DNA of 64,000 bases, from the NCBI GenBank assembly GCA_044223665.1, contig JBGALT010000008.1, forward strand, positions 1-64,000, written 5' to 3'. Both the position numbers and the translations under genes were made by a program. The notes under the pieces were generated by a model. The model was not told where the DNA came from. It saw nothing but the letters and a program-made list of their open reading frames with translations, and searched no databases. Each line of letters begins with the position of its first letter. Position 1 is the first letter of the stretch. Positions 27,101 through 34,998 of this stretch are shown one piece after another. The DNA comes from JBBSAT01 sp044223665. Lineage in GTDB: Bacteria > Myxococcota_A > Polyangia > Polyangiales > Sandaracinaceae.

Positions 27101-27462
27101 AGAAAAACGACGACACCAAGCAGGATCGAGAACGGAAGTGAAGAGGGTCGTGGGGTTAGCGTCGCCGGGGCGTTCTGTCAAGCGATGCTGGAATCACCAG
27201 TCACGAGATTCGTCTCCGCCGGTCCGCGAGGAGGCCGCGGCAGGCCTCCTACGACGAGCGTACCGGCAGAGCCCCCGCTGCCGCGGCGACGATCCGACCC
27301 CCGAGCACCCCCGAGCCCAGTCGCTCGCGAGGAGCAAAGCGACGAGGCGGAGGGGAGGTGAGGCGGAGCCGGCTCCGCCGGTCCGCCGAGGAGGCCGCTC
27401 CAGGCCTCCGAGCCGAGGAGGCCGCTCCAGGCCTCCTAGCCGAGGAGGCCGCTCCAGGCCTC
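27101..27462. other. intergenic spacer with palindromic repeats
   Basis: About 360 bases between tRNA-Pro and the DUF481 gene. The tRNA promoter must lie in the part next to 27101. The rest holds four copies of an AGGAGGCC...GGCCTCCT hairpin (one at 27229-27250, three in tandem from 27389). I see no convincing coding frame. Confidence 0.6.
27229..27250. repeat. isolated AGGAGGCC hairpin copy
   Basis: AGGAGGCC (27229-27236), a 6-base loop and GGCCTCCT (27243-27250). The same stem occurs three more times in tandem 160 bases to the right, which points to a REP-like palindromic element. Confidence 0.75.
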
Positions 27463-27464
27463 CT
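27389..27464. repeat. three tandem 27-bp palindromic units over a stop codon
   Basis: Units start at 27389, 27416 and 27443 with period 27. Each has AGGAGGCC, the loop GCTCCA and GGCCTCC(T). The last unit ends inside the TAG (27463-27465) of the DUF481 gene. On the minus strand the hairpins follow directly after translation stops and may act as transcription attenuators or RNA-end protectors. Confidence 0.85.
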
Positions 27465-28389
27465 ACAACAAGGTGTAGTTGAGGCCGACCATCGTCTGCG
27501 TGTCGACTTCCTGGAAGCCGGGCACCGGCTCGCCGTCGTACAGGAAGTTGAACGACACGTTGGCCGAGAGGTTCTGGTCGAGCGTGACCGTGAGGGTGTT
27601 GCGCCAGTTCAGGCGCACGTTGCCCCAGTGGGGGTCGCCGCGGAAGTCGACCAAGCCCTCGACGCCCGTCATGAACGTCCAGCTGTCGTTCATGTGGTTG
27701 TCGTAGCCGAGGAAGAGGCGGCCCGAGGGCTGCACTTCGTCGCCCGGCACGAGGTAGCTCATCATGTCCGAGCCCGTGCAGGTCGCGGGGTCCACCGTCA
27801 CGCCCGCGCCCGCCACGCGGCAGAGCGGGTTCGGGTAGCGATCGTCGTACGTGACGTCGGCGCCGATCTCGAACCAGATCCGGTGGTGCGCCTCGGCCTC
27901 CGAGAAGAGGTTGCGCGCCCAGCCGAGCTGGCCCTGGAAGCGGAAGTCGAGACCGGCGAACGGATCGTTGCGGCCGATCACGACGGCGAAGAGCGAGTCG
28001 TCCGCGTCGAGGAAGACGTCGTAGCGGAGGCGCCCGAGCAGGTTCTGCGCGTTGGCGTTCCACGGGCCGAACTGGCCGTTGGCCGCGTTGCGCAGCGACG
28101 CCGCGCCGTACGCGAACGTCAGGTCGAGCGTGAACATGTGGATGTCGCGTCGAACCAGGAAGTGGTTGTTCAGGCTGAGCGACAGGCTCCGCGCGTTGCC
28201 GTAGTTGAGCTGCCCCTGCGCGGTCAGCGTCCAGACGGTGTCGTCGGCGTCGGCCGCCGGCGGAGCGGCCGTCGTCTCGGCGAACTGCGAGGCCCCGGCC
28301 GCTTGCGCCTCGGCATGCGACGAAGGCGCCAGCGTGACGAGTGCGAGGCCGGCCGCGAGGATCGCGACGGTGGATCGACGAAGGTTCAT
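27463..28389 (-). CDS. DUF481-like outer-membrane protein
   Basis: A 308-residue secreted protein with a signal peptide (MNLRRSTVAILAAGLALVTL, cleavage after SSHAEA) and a C-terminal region of alternating beta strands. LTAQGQLNYGNARSLSLSLNN, FAYGAASLRNAANGQFGPWNANAQ and RLRYDVFLDADDSLFAVVIG are typical of the YdiY/DUF481 family of salt-induced outer-membrane proteins, and it ends MVGLNYTLL with a strand-type terminus. A pair of Cys in NPLCRVAG and ATCTG may form a disulfide. It is divergent from a FadL-like gene over 112 bases. Function unknown beyond probable barrel. Confidence 0.8.
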   Translation of the reverse strand: MNLRRSTVAILAAGLALVTLAPSSHAEAQAAGASQFAETTAAPPAADADDTVWTLTAQGQLNYGNARSLSLSLNNHFLVRRDIHMFTLDLTFAYGAASLRNAANGQFGPWNANAQNLLGRLRYDVFLDADDSLFAVVIGRNDPFAGLDFRFQGQLGWARNLFSEAEAHHRIWFEIGADVTYDDRYPNPLCRVAGAGVTVDPATCTGSDMMSYLVPGDEVQPSGRLFLGYDNHMNDSWTFMTGVEGLVDFRGDPHWGNVRLNWRNTLTVTLDQNLSANVSFNFLYDGEPVPGFQEVDTQTMVGLNYTLL

Positions 28390-28501
28390 TGGAACTCGAG
28401 CTCCCCTGTGAAAGGCGCGCGAAAGATGATCCAGGCTGCCCCACCGTCAAGCCAGGACCGCGGGTTGCCGTGAGGGCGGACGCATGGTTTGAAGGCGCGT
28501 C

Positions 28502-29839
28502 GTGCGTTCTTCGCTCGCGCCCCTCGCATCGCTCGCGACCGTGCTTATGGCGCTCGCTCCGTCGCACGCGCACGCGGGCAACGACGAAGGCGTGCTGCTC
28601 GGCAACGAAGCGGCGATGACGGGCGGCGCGGTCTCCGCCGTCACGAGCGACGGCAGTGCCATGTGGTACGACCCGGCCGGGCTCGCGGCCGTCACGCGCG
28701 GTCAGCTCGACCTCAGCGGCAGCGCGACGGTGCTCCGCATCGCCGACACGCCTCGCTTGCTCTCGTCGGACACGACGGGACGCGCGGCGGACGGCGGCTA
28801 CATCGAGGTGCTCGGCATCCCGAGCGCGGTGACGGTGGTGCGCTTGCTCGAGCCGCGCCTGGCGTTCGGCTTCGGCATCTTCACGCCGCAGCTCACCAAC
28901 CACACCGATCGCGTGGGGCTCACCGACACCGTGAACGGCCTCACCTCGCGCTGGCAGCTCGTGCAGCAGGAGAACACGCAGAGCACGTACGCCGGGCTCT
29001 CGCTCGGCTATCAGCTCGCGCGGGACCTCCGGATCGGCGGCACGGTGTTCGGGCTCTATCGGCAAGAGACGCTCAGCACGCACTTCTTCGGCGGCGCCAC
29101 GGCCGCCGACGGAATGGATCTGTTCGCGGTCGGCAGCTCGAGCCTCAGCTCGCTGCAGTCCGTCGGTGTCGCCCTCGCGGTGGGCGTGCAGTGGGACGTG
29201 ACCGACCACCTGACCCTCGCCGCGACGCTGCGCTCGCCGGACCTGCAGCTCGGATCGCTGTTCCGCTCGACGTCGTCGATGATCACCTCGATCCGCGGCG
29301 GCGAGCTGATGTTCGAGCCGACCGACTCGTCGGGGCTGGTCCCGAACGTCGGCCTCATCACGCCCACCCGGCTGCGCGTCGGGGCGGCGTTCCGCGCCGA
29401 CGCGTGGTGGCTCGGCGTGGACTTCGAGGTCGCGCACGAGTGGATCGTGCCGGAGCTCAACATCGAGCGGCGCTGGGTTGCCAACGCCCACGTCGGCGCG
29501 CGCCTGTGGATCGACCAGAACGTCTCGATCGGCGGCGGCATGTTCACCGACGTGTCCCCCACCCGGCGCATCACGCGCTACGGACAGACGCAGATCGACT
29601 TCCTGGGCGGCTCGCTCGGCCTCGAGATCCACACGCCGCACGCGCTCGGCGAGGACGAGCAGGCGGAGACGATCGTGTTCGCGCAGACGTTCGCGCTCCG
29701 CTACGCCGTCGGCTTCGGCCGCATCGGCGGCCTCGCGTTCACCGACGACACGCCGACGATGCAGACCGCGGAGGTGCAGCCGACGTGGACGACCGTCCAC
29801 GAGCTGAGCCTGCACCTGGGCTCGGCGCTCTACTTCTGA
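28502..29839 (+). CDS. FadL/OmpP1-type outer-membrane transporter-like protein
   Basis: A 445-residue protein starting at GTG 28502 with a signal peptide ending in PSHAHA. The N-terminal region contains NEAAMTGGAVSAVTSDGSAM and YDPAGLA, the signature of the FadL long-chain fatty-acid channel family, followed by repeated amphipathic beta strands; the last residues LHLGSALYF end in Phe as outer-membrane barrels usually do. It probably lets a hydrophobic compound cross the outer membrane. Substrate unknown. Convergent with the DUF2752 gene, 76 bases away. Confidence 0.82.
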   Translation: MRSSLAPLASLATVLMALAPSHAHAGNDEGVLLGNEAAMTGGAVSAVTSDGSAMWYDPAGLAAVTRGQLDLSGSATVLRIADTPRLLSSDTTGRAADGGYIEVLGIPSAVTVVRLLEPRLAFGFGIFTPQLTNHTDRVGLTDTVNGLTSRWQLVQQENTQSTYAGLSLGYQLARDLRIGGTVFGLYRQETLSTHFFGGATAADGMDLFAVGSSSLSSLQSVGVALAVGVQWDVTDHLTLAATLRSPDLQLGSLFRSTSSMITSIRGGELMFEPTDSSGLVPNVGLITPTRLRVGAAFRADAWWLGVDFEVAHEWIVPELNIERRWVANAHVGARLWIDQNVSIGGGMFTDVSPTRRITRYGQTQIDFLGGSLGLEIHTPHALGEDEQAETIVFAQTFALRYAVGFGRIGGLAFTDDTPTMQTAEVQPTWTTVHELSLHLGSALYF

Positions 29840-29915
29840 TCGGGACCTCTGATCGGAGGCTTGCGATCGGGCGCCCGCCGGCGGTCGGGACGCGACGATT
29901 CTGGCGGTTGGCGGA

Positions 29916-30365
29916 TCAGATCCCGACGGTCGGCCACTCGAGCATCGCGCGCACGAGCCAGTAGGCGAGCGCGATCAGCGCGAGCGCGATCGAGAGCTCC
30001 TCGGCGTAGAGGCGCTCGAGCGTGCCGGCGAGACCGTAGCCTCGCGCGGCGGCGAGCGCCGCGAAGGGGACGAAGAGCACGGTGAGCGAGAAGAGCAGGA
30101 TGCCGAAGGCGTTGGCGTGCCACGCGCCCGCCGGATCGAAGTGGGCCATGTACGCGAACGCGGTGGTCAGCCCGCACGCGGGACAGCGGAAGCCCGTGAA
30201 CTCGTAGAATCCACACGGCGCGAGGCCGAGCTGCCGGCTCGAGCCCTGGAGCGGGTCGGGCGTCAGGCGCGCGGCGGTGACGATCACCGCGGTCGCGATG
30301 CTGGCGAGGGCGATCCAGCCGATGCGGTCGCTCAGCCCTCCTCGCGGAAACGGTTCGCGCGCCAC
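29916..30365 (-). CDS. DUF2752 membrane protein
   Basis: A 149-residue inner-membrane protein starting at GTG 30365. Three to four hydrophobic stretches are visible (about 15-32, 86-108, 123-140). The family signature is CGFYEFTGFRCPACGLTTAF at about 51-70, a Cys-containing loop ending CPACGLT. DUF2752 proteins are widespread and uncharacterised; the CxxC suggests metal or redox binding. It is preceded after 32 bases by the SH3-like gene on the same strand. Confidence 0.88.
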   Translation of the reverse strand: MAREPFPRGGLSDRIGWIALASIATAVIVTAARLTPDPLQGSSRQLGLAPCGFYEFTGFRCPACGLTTAFAYMAHFDPAGAWHANAFGILLFSLTVLFVPFAALAAARGYGLAGTLERLYAEELSIALALIALAYWLVRAMLEWPTVGI

Positions 30366-30397
30366 GGCCCCGACGCTATCGCTTCGGGCGGCCGCGG

Positions 30398-31171
30398 TCA
30401 CGGCGCCGCCGATGGAGCGGCCTCGCGCAGCGTGCAGGTCGTCGTCACGGCCGGCCCGTACACCCAGCCGGTCCGGGGAGCGCCGAGCGAGAGCCAGTCG
30501 CCGCGCACGCGCGCGATGCTCACCTGCGTGCCCGGATCGAGATCGCCCAGGACCGCCGAGGACGCGCTGCTCCGTTCGCGCACGTGCAGCGGCGTCGTGT
30601 CGGTCACGACGCTCGTGCAGCTCGCGGCGTCCTCGCGGACGAGGCGCATGCGCGGGCTCTCGGAGACGTGCGGGGCCACCAGGCGCGTGACGACGAATTC
30701 CCGGACCGAGTAGAGCTGGCCCGGGTCGCCCTCGAAGCGCGAGACGTTTCCGGTGAGCACGCCCTCGAGCATCCACACCGCGCCGCGCCGCCCGACCTCC
30801 GGCAGCGTCACCCCCGGCGCGAGCGTGAGCTCCAGCCACGACGGCGTGTCGCCCACGTCGGGCGACCAGCCGACGTAGCTCGGCGGGCACGTGCAGCCCC
30901 ATCCGAGCGACGCCATCGCGACCGGAAGCTGCACGAGATCGGCGTGCCCTCGCCGCGCGGCGCTGATCCGCGCATCGATCCACGCGACCGCGCGCGGGCC
31001 ATCGATCCCGGCGGACGAGGGCGCGCGCCGCGCGCGGGTCGGCTCGCCCCCTCCCGTTCGCGGGCTCTCCGGGGCGAGCACCGTCTGCGGGTCGCTCTGC
31101 GCGTGCGCGACGCCGCCCACGAGAGCGGCCAGCAGCGCGAGAGCCGAGAGGCTACTTCGCCTTCCGCTCAT
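30398..31171 (-). CDS. secreted protein with C-terminal SH3-like domain
   Basis: A 257-residue exported protein. The ATG at 31171 gives a good signal peptide (MSGRRSSLSALALLAALVGG, ending in AHAQ); this start lies inside the end of the upstream DUF1844 gene, an overlap of 20 bases. The C-terminus (about 190-255) is an SH3-type module with LHVRERSSASSAVLGDLDPG, then VRGDWLSLG and TGWVYGPAV, as in cell-wall-binding or periplasmic SH3 domains. The middle has WGCTCPPSYVGWSPD with a CxC. Function unknown. Confidence 0.8.
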   Translation of the reverse strand: MSGRRSSLSALALLAALVGGVAHAQSDPQTVLAPESPRTGGGEPTRARRAPSSAGIDGPRAVAWIDARISAARRGHADLVQLPVAMASLGWGCTCPPSYVGWSPDVGDTPSWLELTLAPGVTLPEVGRRGAVWMLEGVLTGNVSRFEGDPGQLYSVREFVVTRLVAPHVSESPRMRLVREDAASCTSVVTDTTPLHVRERSSASSAVLGDLDPGTQVSIARVRGDWLSLGAPRTGWVYGPAVTTTCTLREAAPSAAP

Positions 31172-31475
31172 GCTTGGCGACGTAGCGTGCGCGCAGGTCG
31201 TCGACGACGTGATCGAGGACCCGCTCTTCGTCGCCGGAGAGATTGCCCCGGGTCTTCTCCTCGAGCATGAGGAGGATCTCCAGCGTCTGACGGGCCATCG
31301 CGAGGTCCTCGTCCTGAGCGCCATCCGGGCTCGCCAGCTCGCCGAGCTGGATCATGCACGACGTGCTCATCGAGAGGACGAACGTGGCGAAGTCGATCGG
31401 CGGCGTGCCGTCCGAGCCCGGCAGCTCGCCTTCGTCGGCCTTGGAGCGCCCAGCGCCCTTCGAGCGCGCGCTCAC
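31152..31475 (-). CDS. DUF1844 family protein
   Basis: A 107-residue cytoplasmic protein. The start is a GTG 4 bases after the preceding gene's stop. The DUF1844 core is clear: DFATFVLSMSTSCMIQLGEL, then ARQTLEILLMLEEKTRGNLS and LDHVVDDLRARYV. The family occurs across Deltaproteobacteria-like and other phyla without known function. It overlaps the next gene's start by 20 bases and forms a tight run with its two neighbours. Confidence 0.93.
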   Translation of the reverse strand: MSARSKGAGRSKADEGELPGSDGTPPIDFATFVLSMSTSCMIQLGELASPDGAQDEDLAMARQTLEILLMLEEKTRGNLSGDEERVLDHVVDDLRARYVAKHERKAK

Positions 31476-31479
31476 CGGC

Positions 31480-31707
31480 TCACTCCTCGTCGTCGTCCGC
31501 CGCGCCCGCGCCGGCGTCGTCCTCGGCATCGGCGCTCGCGCGCGCCGGACGAGCGTTGTCCTGCTCGTTCGGCTGGCTGATCGCCGCGTTCGCCTCGCGG
31601 TCCGGCAGGGCCGCGATCTGCTTGTCGACGGCCTTCTGGTCGACGAGGCCGAGGGCCACGTTGCGCGCGACGATGCGCTTGTCGAAGAGGAATTCCTGAT
31701 TGCTCAT
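31480..31707 (-). CDS. small conserved-looking hypothetical protein
   Basis: A 75-residue soluble protein, MSNQEFLFDKRIVARNVALG onwards, with a folded-looking N-terminal half and a long acidic, Ala/Asp/Glu-rich tail that is probably disordered. It is separated from the DUF1844 GTG by four bases, so the two are probably translated as a unit. I do not recognise the family. The divergent neighbour is pcnB. Confidence 0.75.
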   Translation of the reverse strand: MSNQEFLFDKRIVARNVALGLVDQKAVDKQIAALPDREANAAISQPNEQDNARPARASADAEDDAGAGAADDDEE

Positions 31708-32024
31708 GGGTGCGACCTCGTCCTCGGCCGAGGGGCACGAGGGCGGCGATTCTAGGGGCGGCGAGCCGGGAGTCAACCGCCGCGCCGGTGCGGGCCCTTG
31801 CCACGAGGGCGTCCCGACGCTATTTCTCCGTCGTTCGCACGCCTCCCCGACGTGCGAGCGCGAGCCCGAGGACGAACCTCCGGCCCGCCCGACCGAAGAG
31901 GTCGTCGGCTCGGGGAGCAACCCTGGTCGGGCCGCGCGAGCGCCCCAGGGAACTGTCCCGGATCGGTCACCGACGCTGGGACGGGCGCCACGAAAGAGAC
32001 GGCCCCGTTGCGGGCCCAGCCAAG
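31708..32024. other. divergent intergenic region before pcnB
   Basis: About 317 bases between two outward-facing genes. It should hold promoters for both. The frame of pcnB is open back to 31710, so part of it might be an N-terminal extension, but the translation there is Arg-rich and of low complexity. I see no known riboswitch or reliable -35/-10 pair. Confidence 0.5.
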
Positions 32025-33425
32025 ATGAACGATCGATTTTCTCCGGACGGCGAGACCCGTCCCCTCCGCGCGCAAGCGCCCAACGACGACCTCCTCGAAG
32101 CCGCGAGCACGCCCGACGGCGAGCCCGAGGCGGATCGCTTCGCGGACGGTCCCCGTCCCGCCGTGTACGAGCGCGTCTTCCCCGCCGGCCACATCGACGA
32201 GGATGCCGCCAAGGTCCTGCGGCGACTGCATCGCGCCGGCCACACCGCGTACCTCGTCGGCGGCGGGGTCCGCGACCTGCTCCTCGGCCGCAAGCCGAAG
32301 GACTTCGACGTGGCGACGAGCGCCCGCCCGAACGACGTGAAGCAGGTCTTCCGCAACTGCCGGATCATCGGCCGCCGATTCCGGCTCGCGCACATCCTCT
32401 TCTCGGGCGGCAAGATCATCGAGACCGCGACGTTCCGCCGCGACCCGAGCGCGAGCGACGACGGCGACGCTTTCGCCGAGATCGGCGAGGGCGACACCGA
32501 GGGATCGAGCGTCATCGCGCCGCGCCTCAAGCCGCGCGACGACGAGGCCGACCTGCTCATCCGCCACGACAACGTCTTCGGCGAGCCCTACGAGGACGCG
32601 CTGCGCCGCGACTTCACCATCAACGGGCTCTTCTACGACGTCGAGCGCGGCGAGGTCATCGACTACGTCGGCGGCATGGCCGACCTCGAGGCGCGCACCG
32701 TGCGCACCATCGGCCTCCCCGACGTGCGCTTCCGCGAAGATCCGGTGCGGATGCTGCGCGCCATCAAGTTCTCGGCGCGCCTCGATCTCGGGATCGACCC
32801 CGAGGTGTACGACGCGCTCGTCGCGCAGCGCGAGGAGCTGGGCAAGGCCGCCAAGGCGCGCGTGCTCGAAGAGATCCTCCGCCTCGTGCGAGGCGGCGCG
32901 GCGCATCGGTCGATCTGGCTGACGTGGGAGACCGGCATCCTGGCGGTGATCCTGCCGGAGCTGGCGACGTTCCTCGACGACGGGCCGCGCGGCGCACGGA
33001 CGCTCTGGGGGCGGCTCGACGCGATCGACGCGCTGGTCGAGAGCGGTCGCACCCCGAGCGACGTCGTGCTGCTCGCCGCGCTCCTGCTCGGCCCGATCCA
33101 CGAGGCGCTCGAGGGCGCACGGGACCCGCTGGCGGCCTACGAGGAGTTCATGAACGGCCTCGCCACCAGCGTCGCGCCACCCCGGCGCATGAAGGAACGG
33201 ATGCGCGCGGTCATCGGCTGCGAGCAGCGCTTGCGCCGCGGGCGGATCGGCTCGCTCGCCCATCGGGACTTCTTCCCCGAGGCCGCGATGCTCTACGAGA
33301 TCGACTGCCGCGCGCGCGGGGCCACACCGATGGACCTGCGCACCGAGATCGCGAATGCACCGGCGCCCGACGACGCCCCGCGACGCCGGCGGCGCAGGCG
33401 CCGTGGCGGCGCCTTCCAGGGCTGA
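32025..33425 (+). CDS. pcnB: poly(A) polymerase / tRNA nucleotidyltransferase family
   Basis: A 466-residue class II nucleotidyltransferase. The catalytic core is YLVGGGVRDLLLGRKPKDFD with the metal-binding Asp93 and Asp95. RRDFTINGLFYD and REDPVRMLRAIKFSARL are the other family motifs. The basic tail RRRRRRRRGG and the length favour PcnB, which adds 3' poly(A) tails and promotes mRNA decay, over a CCA-adding enzyme. The tRNA above lacks an encoded CCA, so a separate CCA enzyme must exist elsewhere. A long acidic insert (about 145-185) between motifs is unusual. It is followed after 13 bases by the pseudouridine synthase gene. Confidence 0.88.
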   Translation: MNDRFSPDGETRPLRAQAPNDDLLEAASTPDGEPEADRFADGPRPAVYERVFPAGHIDEDAAKVLRRLHRAGHTAYLVGGGVRDLLLGRKPKDFDVATSARPNDVKQVFRNCRIIGRRFRLAHILFSGGKIIETATFRRDPSASDDGDAFAEIGEGDTEGSSVIAPRLKPRDDEADLLIRHDNVFGEPYEDALRRDFTINGLFYDVERGEVIDYVGGMADLEARTVRTIGLPDVRFREDPVRMLRAIKFSARLDLGIDPEVYDALVAQREELGKAAKARVLEEILRLVRGGAAHRSIWLTWETGILAVILPELATFLDDGPRGARTLWGRLDAIDALVESGRTPSDVVLLAALLLGPIHEALEGARDPLAAYEEFMNGLATSVAPPRRMKERMRAVIGCEQRLRRGRIGSLAHRDFFPEAAMLYEIDCRARGATPMDLRTEIANAPAPDDAPRRRRRRRRGGAFQG

Positions 33426-33438
33426 GGAGGATCGCCCG

Positions 33439-34188
33439 GTGCCGGAGCTCGCTCTCGATCTCGGCGCATGGATCGTGTGGCGAGGCGAAGGCCTCGTGAT
33501 CGTCGACAAGCCGAGCGGAGTGCTCTCGCAGCCAGGCTCCGAGGGCCCGAACCTGGTCGATCTCGCGCGCGCCCACTTCGGATCGGGCGGCATCGGCGTG
33601 CTCCACCGTCTGGACCGGAACGTCTCGGGGCTGGTGATGCTGGCGACGCACAAGGACGCGGCCCGCGCGATGAGCGAGGCCTTCGCCCGGGGCGACGTCG
33701 ACCGGCGCTACGCCGCGATCGTGCGCGGTCAACCGCCGGCCGACGCGCTGGAGATCGACGCGTGGCTCGACAAGGACGAGGCCCGAAACCTCGTGCGGGC
33801 GCGCGCGCCGGACGCGCTCTCGGAGGCGGAGCGCAGCTCGTTCGTCGCGGCCCGGACGGAGGTGAGGGTGGAGGCGCGCTTCTCGGCGCTCTGGGGCCGC
33901 GGTGCCGCGGTCGAGGCGCGCCCCATCACGGGCCGCTCTCACCAGATCCGCGTGCACCTCGCGCACGTGGGCCTGCCCATCGTGGGCGATCCGAAGTACG
34001 GGCTGCGCGTGAAGGGGCTCGACCGGCCGCTGCTCCACGCGCGCGCGATGCGGTTCCGGCCGCCGGGCGCCGCGGAGGACGTCGTCGTCACGGCCCGCGA
34101 GCCCTGGTCGCTCCCGGAAGTCCGCGCGCTCCGGCCGTGGCGAGCGGATCGCGCGAGAGCCGGTCACGGATCGCGCCCTCGCCGCTAG
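33439..34188 (+). CDS. RluA-family RNA pseudouridine synthase
   Basis: A 249-residue enzyme that isomerises uridines in rRNA or tRNA. It starts at GTG 33439 with a strong GAGGAGG 8 bases upstream. VIVDKPSGVLSQPG is the N-terminal signature, HRLDRNVSGLVMLA carries the catalytic Asp59, and RPITGRSHQIRVHLAHVGLP and GDPKYG are conserved. There is no S4 domain, so it belongs to the short RluA/RluD-like or TruC-like type; the exact RNA site cannot be told. It is probably cotranscribed with pcnB, pairing two RNA-processing functions. Confidence 0.92.
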   Translation: MPELALDLGAWIVWRGEGLVIVDKPSGVLSQPGSEGPNLVDLARAHFGSGGIGVLHRLDRNVSGLVMLATHKDAARAMSEAFARGDVDRRYAAIVRGQPPADALEIDAWLDKDEARNLVRARAPDALSEAERSSFVAARTEVRVEARFSALWGRGAAVEARPITGRSHQIRVHLAHVGLPIVGDPKYGLRVKGLDRPLLHARAMRFRPPGAAEDVVVTAREPWSLPEVRALRPWRADRARAGHGSRPRR

Positions 34189-34260
34189 GAGGAGCGCCCC
34201 CCCCCCGCCGCCCATCTCCGGCCGCCCGAGTGAATCGGTCGGCCTCAACCAGGCGAAGCC

Positions 34261-34464
34261 ATGCGCGAACGTCTCTCGAAGCTGCCCCAGATTCTCCGCT
34301 CGCTCGCGTTCGTCGTCGCTGCGGCGGGCGTCGGCCTCGGTGCGAGCGCCGTCTACGACCTCGCGGCGGGCGGCGACTGCTGCGCGCCCGGCGCGGCGTG
34401 CTGCACGCCGGGCTCACCCTGCTGCCACGGTCATCACGGCGGATCGGTCGCCGACGCGCGCTGA
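34261..34464 (+). CDS. short membrane protein with three cysteine pairs
   Basis: A 67-residue protein with one membrane segment (about 12-34) and a short C-terminal tail that holds CC at 40-41, 47-48 and 54-55 followed by HGHH (56-59). The spacing is regular: a CC every seven residues. It precedes an ECF sigma factor gene by 18 bases and the gene after that encodes another membrane protein also with three CC pairs. The vicinal thiols suggest metal (copper, zinc, arsenic-like) or redox binding. No family is known to me. It is a likely sensor or buffer for the locus. Confidence 0.7.
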   Translation: MRERLSKLPQILRSLAFVVAAAGVGLGASAVYDLAAGGDCCAPGAACCTPGSPCCHGHHGGSVADAR

Positions 34465-34482
34465 CCGAGCCACGATGGTCCG

Positions 34483-34998
34483 ATGAGCGAAGCGGAGCTC
34501 GACGCGCTCATGGCGCGGCTCGCGGAGGGCGATCGAACGGCGTTCGAACCGCTCTACCGCGCGCTGCGTCCGCGCGCGCTCCGCGTGGCGCGCCGGCGCT
34601 TGTCGCCCGACGTGGCCGACGACGTCGCGCAGAGCGCGCTCGAGCGGGTGTTCTTCCGCGCGAGCGAGTTCGAGGCCGGCCGAGCCTGTCTCCCGTGGTT
34701 CTACGCGGTGGTCGCGAACGAGGTGCGCGGCGTGACCCGCAAGCGCGAGCGCGCCCACGCGCCGCTCTCGACCGAGCCGCCGAGCGAGGCCCCCGGCGCC
34801 GACGAGCAGATCGCCCACCGCGAGCTCGAGGTGGCGCTCGAGCGCGCGATCGAGGAGCTCGACGGCCCCTCGGCCGAAGCGATCGCGGCGCTCCTCGGCC
34901 GCAGCCCACCCGTGCTCGATCGTGGTCCCACGTTCCGCAAGCGACTGTCGCGCGCCTACGCGCGCTTGCGGACGATCCTCGGAGGTAGCCATGGATGA
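34483..34998 (+). CDS. ECF-type RNA polymerase sigma factor
   Basis: A 171-residue sigma-70 family protein. Region 2 is GDRTAFEPLYRALRPRALRV to DDVAQSALERVFFRASEFEA with WFYAVVANEVRGVTRKRERA; region 4 is shorter and degenerate (ALERAIEELDGPSAEAIAAL to FRKRLSRAYARLRTI). It lacks the Cys-rich C-terminal extension of CorE-type sigma factors. The stop overlaps the start of the next gene by eight bases, the arrangement usual for sigma and anti-sigma pairs. The regulated genes probably include this locus. Confidence 0.85.
   Translation: MSEAELDALMARLAEGDRTAFEPLYRALRPRALRVARRRLSPDVADDVAQSALERVFFRASEFEAGRACLPWFYAVVANEVRGVTRKRERAHAPLSTEPPSEAPGADEQIAHRELEVALERAIEELDGPSAEAIAALLGRSPPVLDRGPTFRKRLSRAYARLRTILGGSHG

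Noticed and set aside
27194..29815. Long antisense reading frames, here and at many other loci (up to over 1000 codons)
   Set aside because: High GC makes stops rare in all frames. These frames are Arg/Ala/Pro-rich, lack motifs and lie opposite or out of phase with recognisable genes.
31708..32024. Riboswitch upstream of pcnB
   Set aside because: The spacer is GC-rich with many weak pairings but no conserved core of any riboswitch I know.
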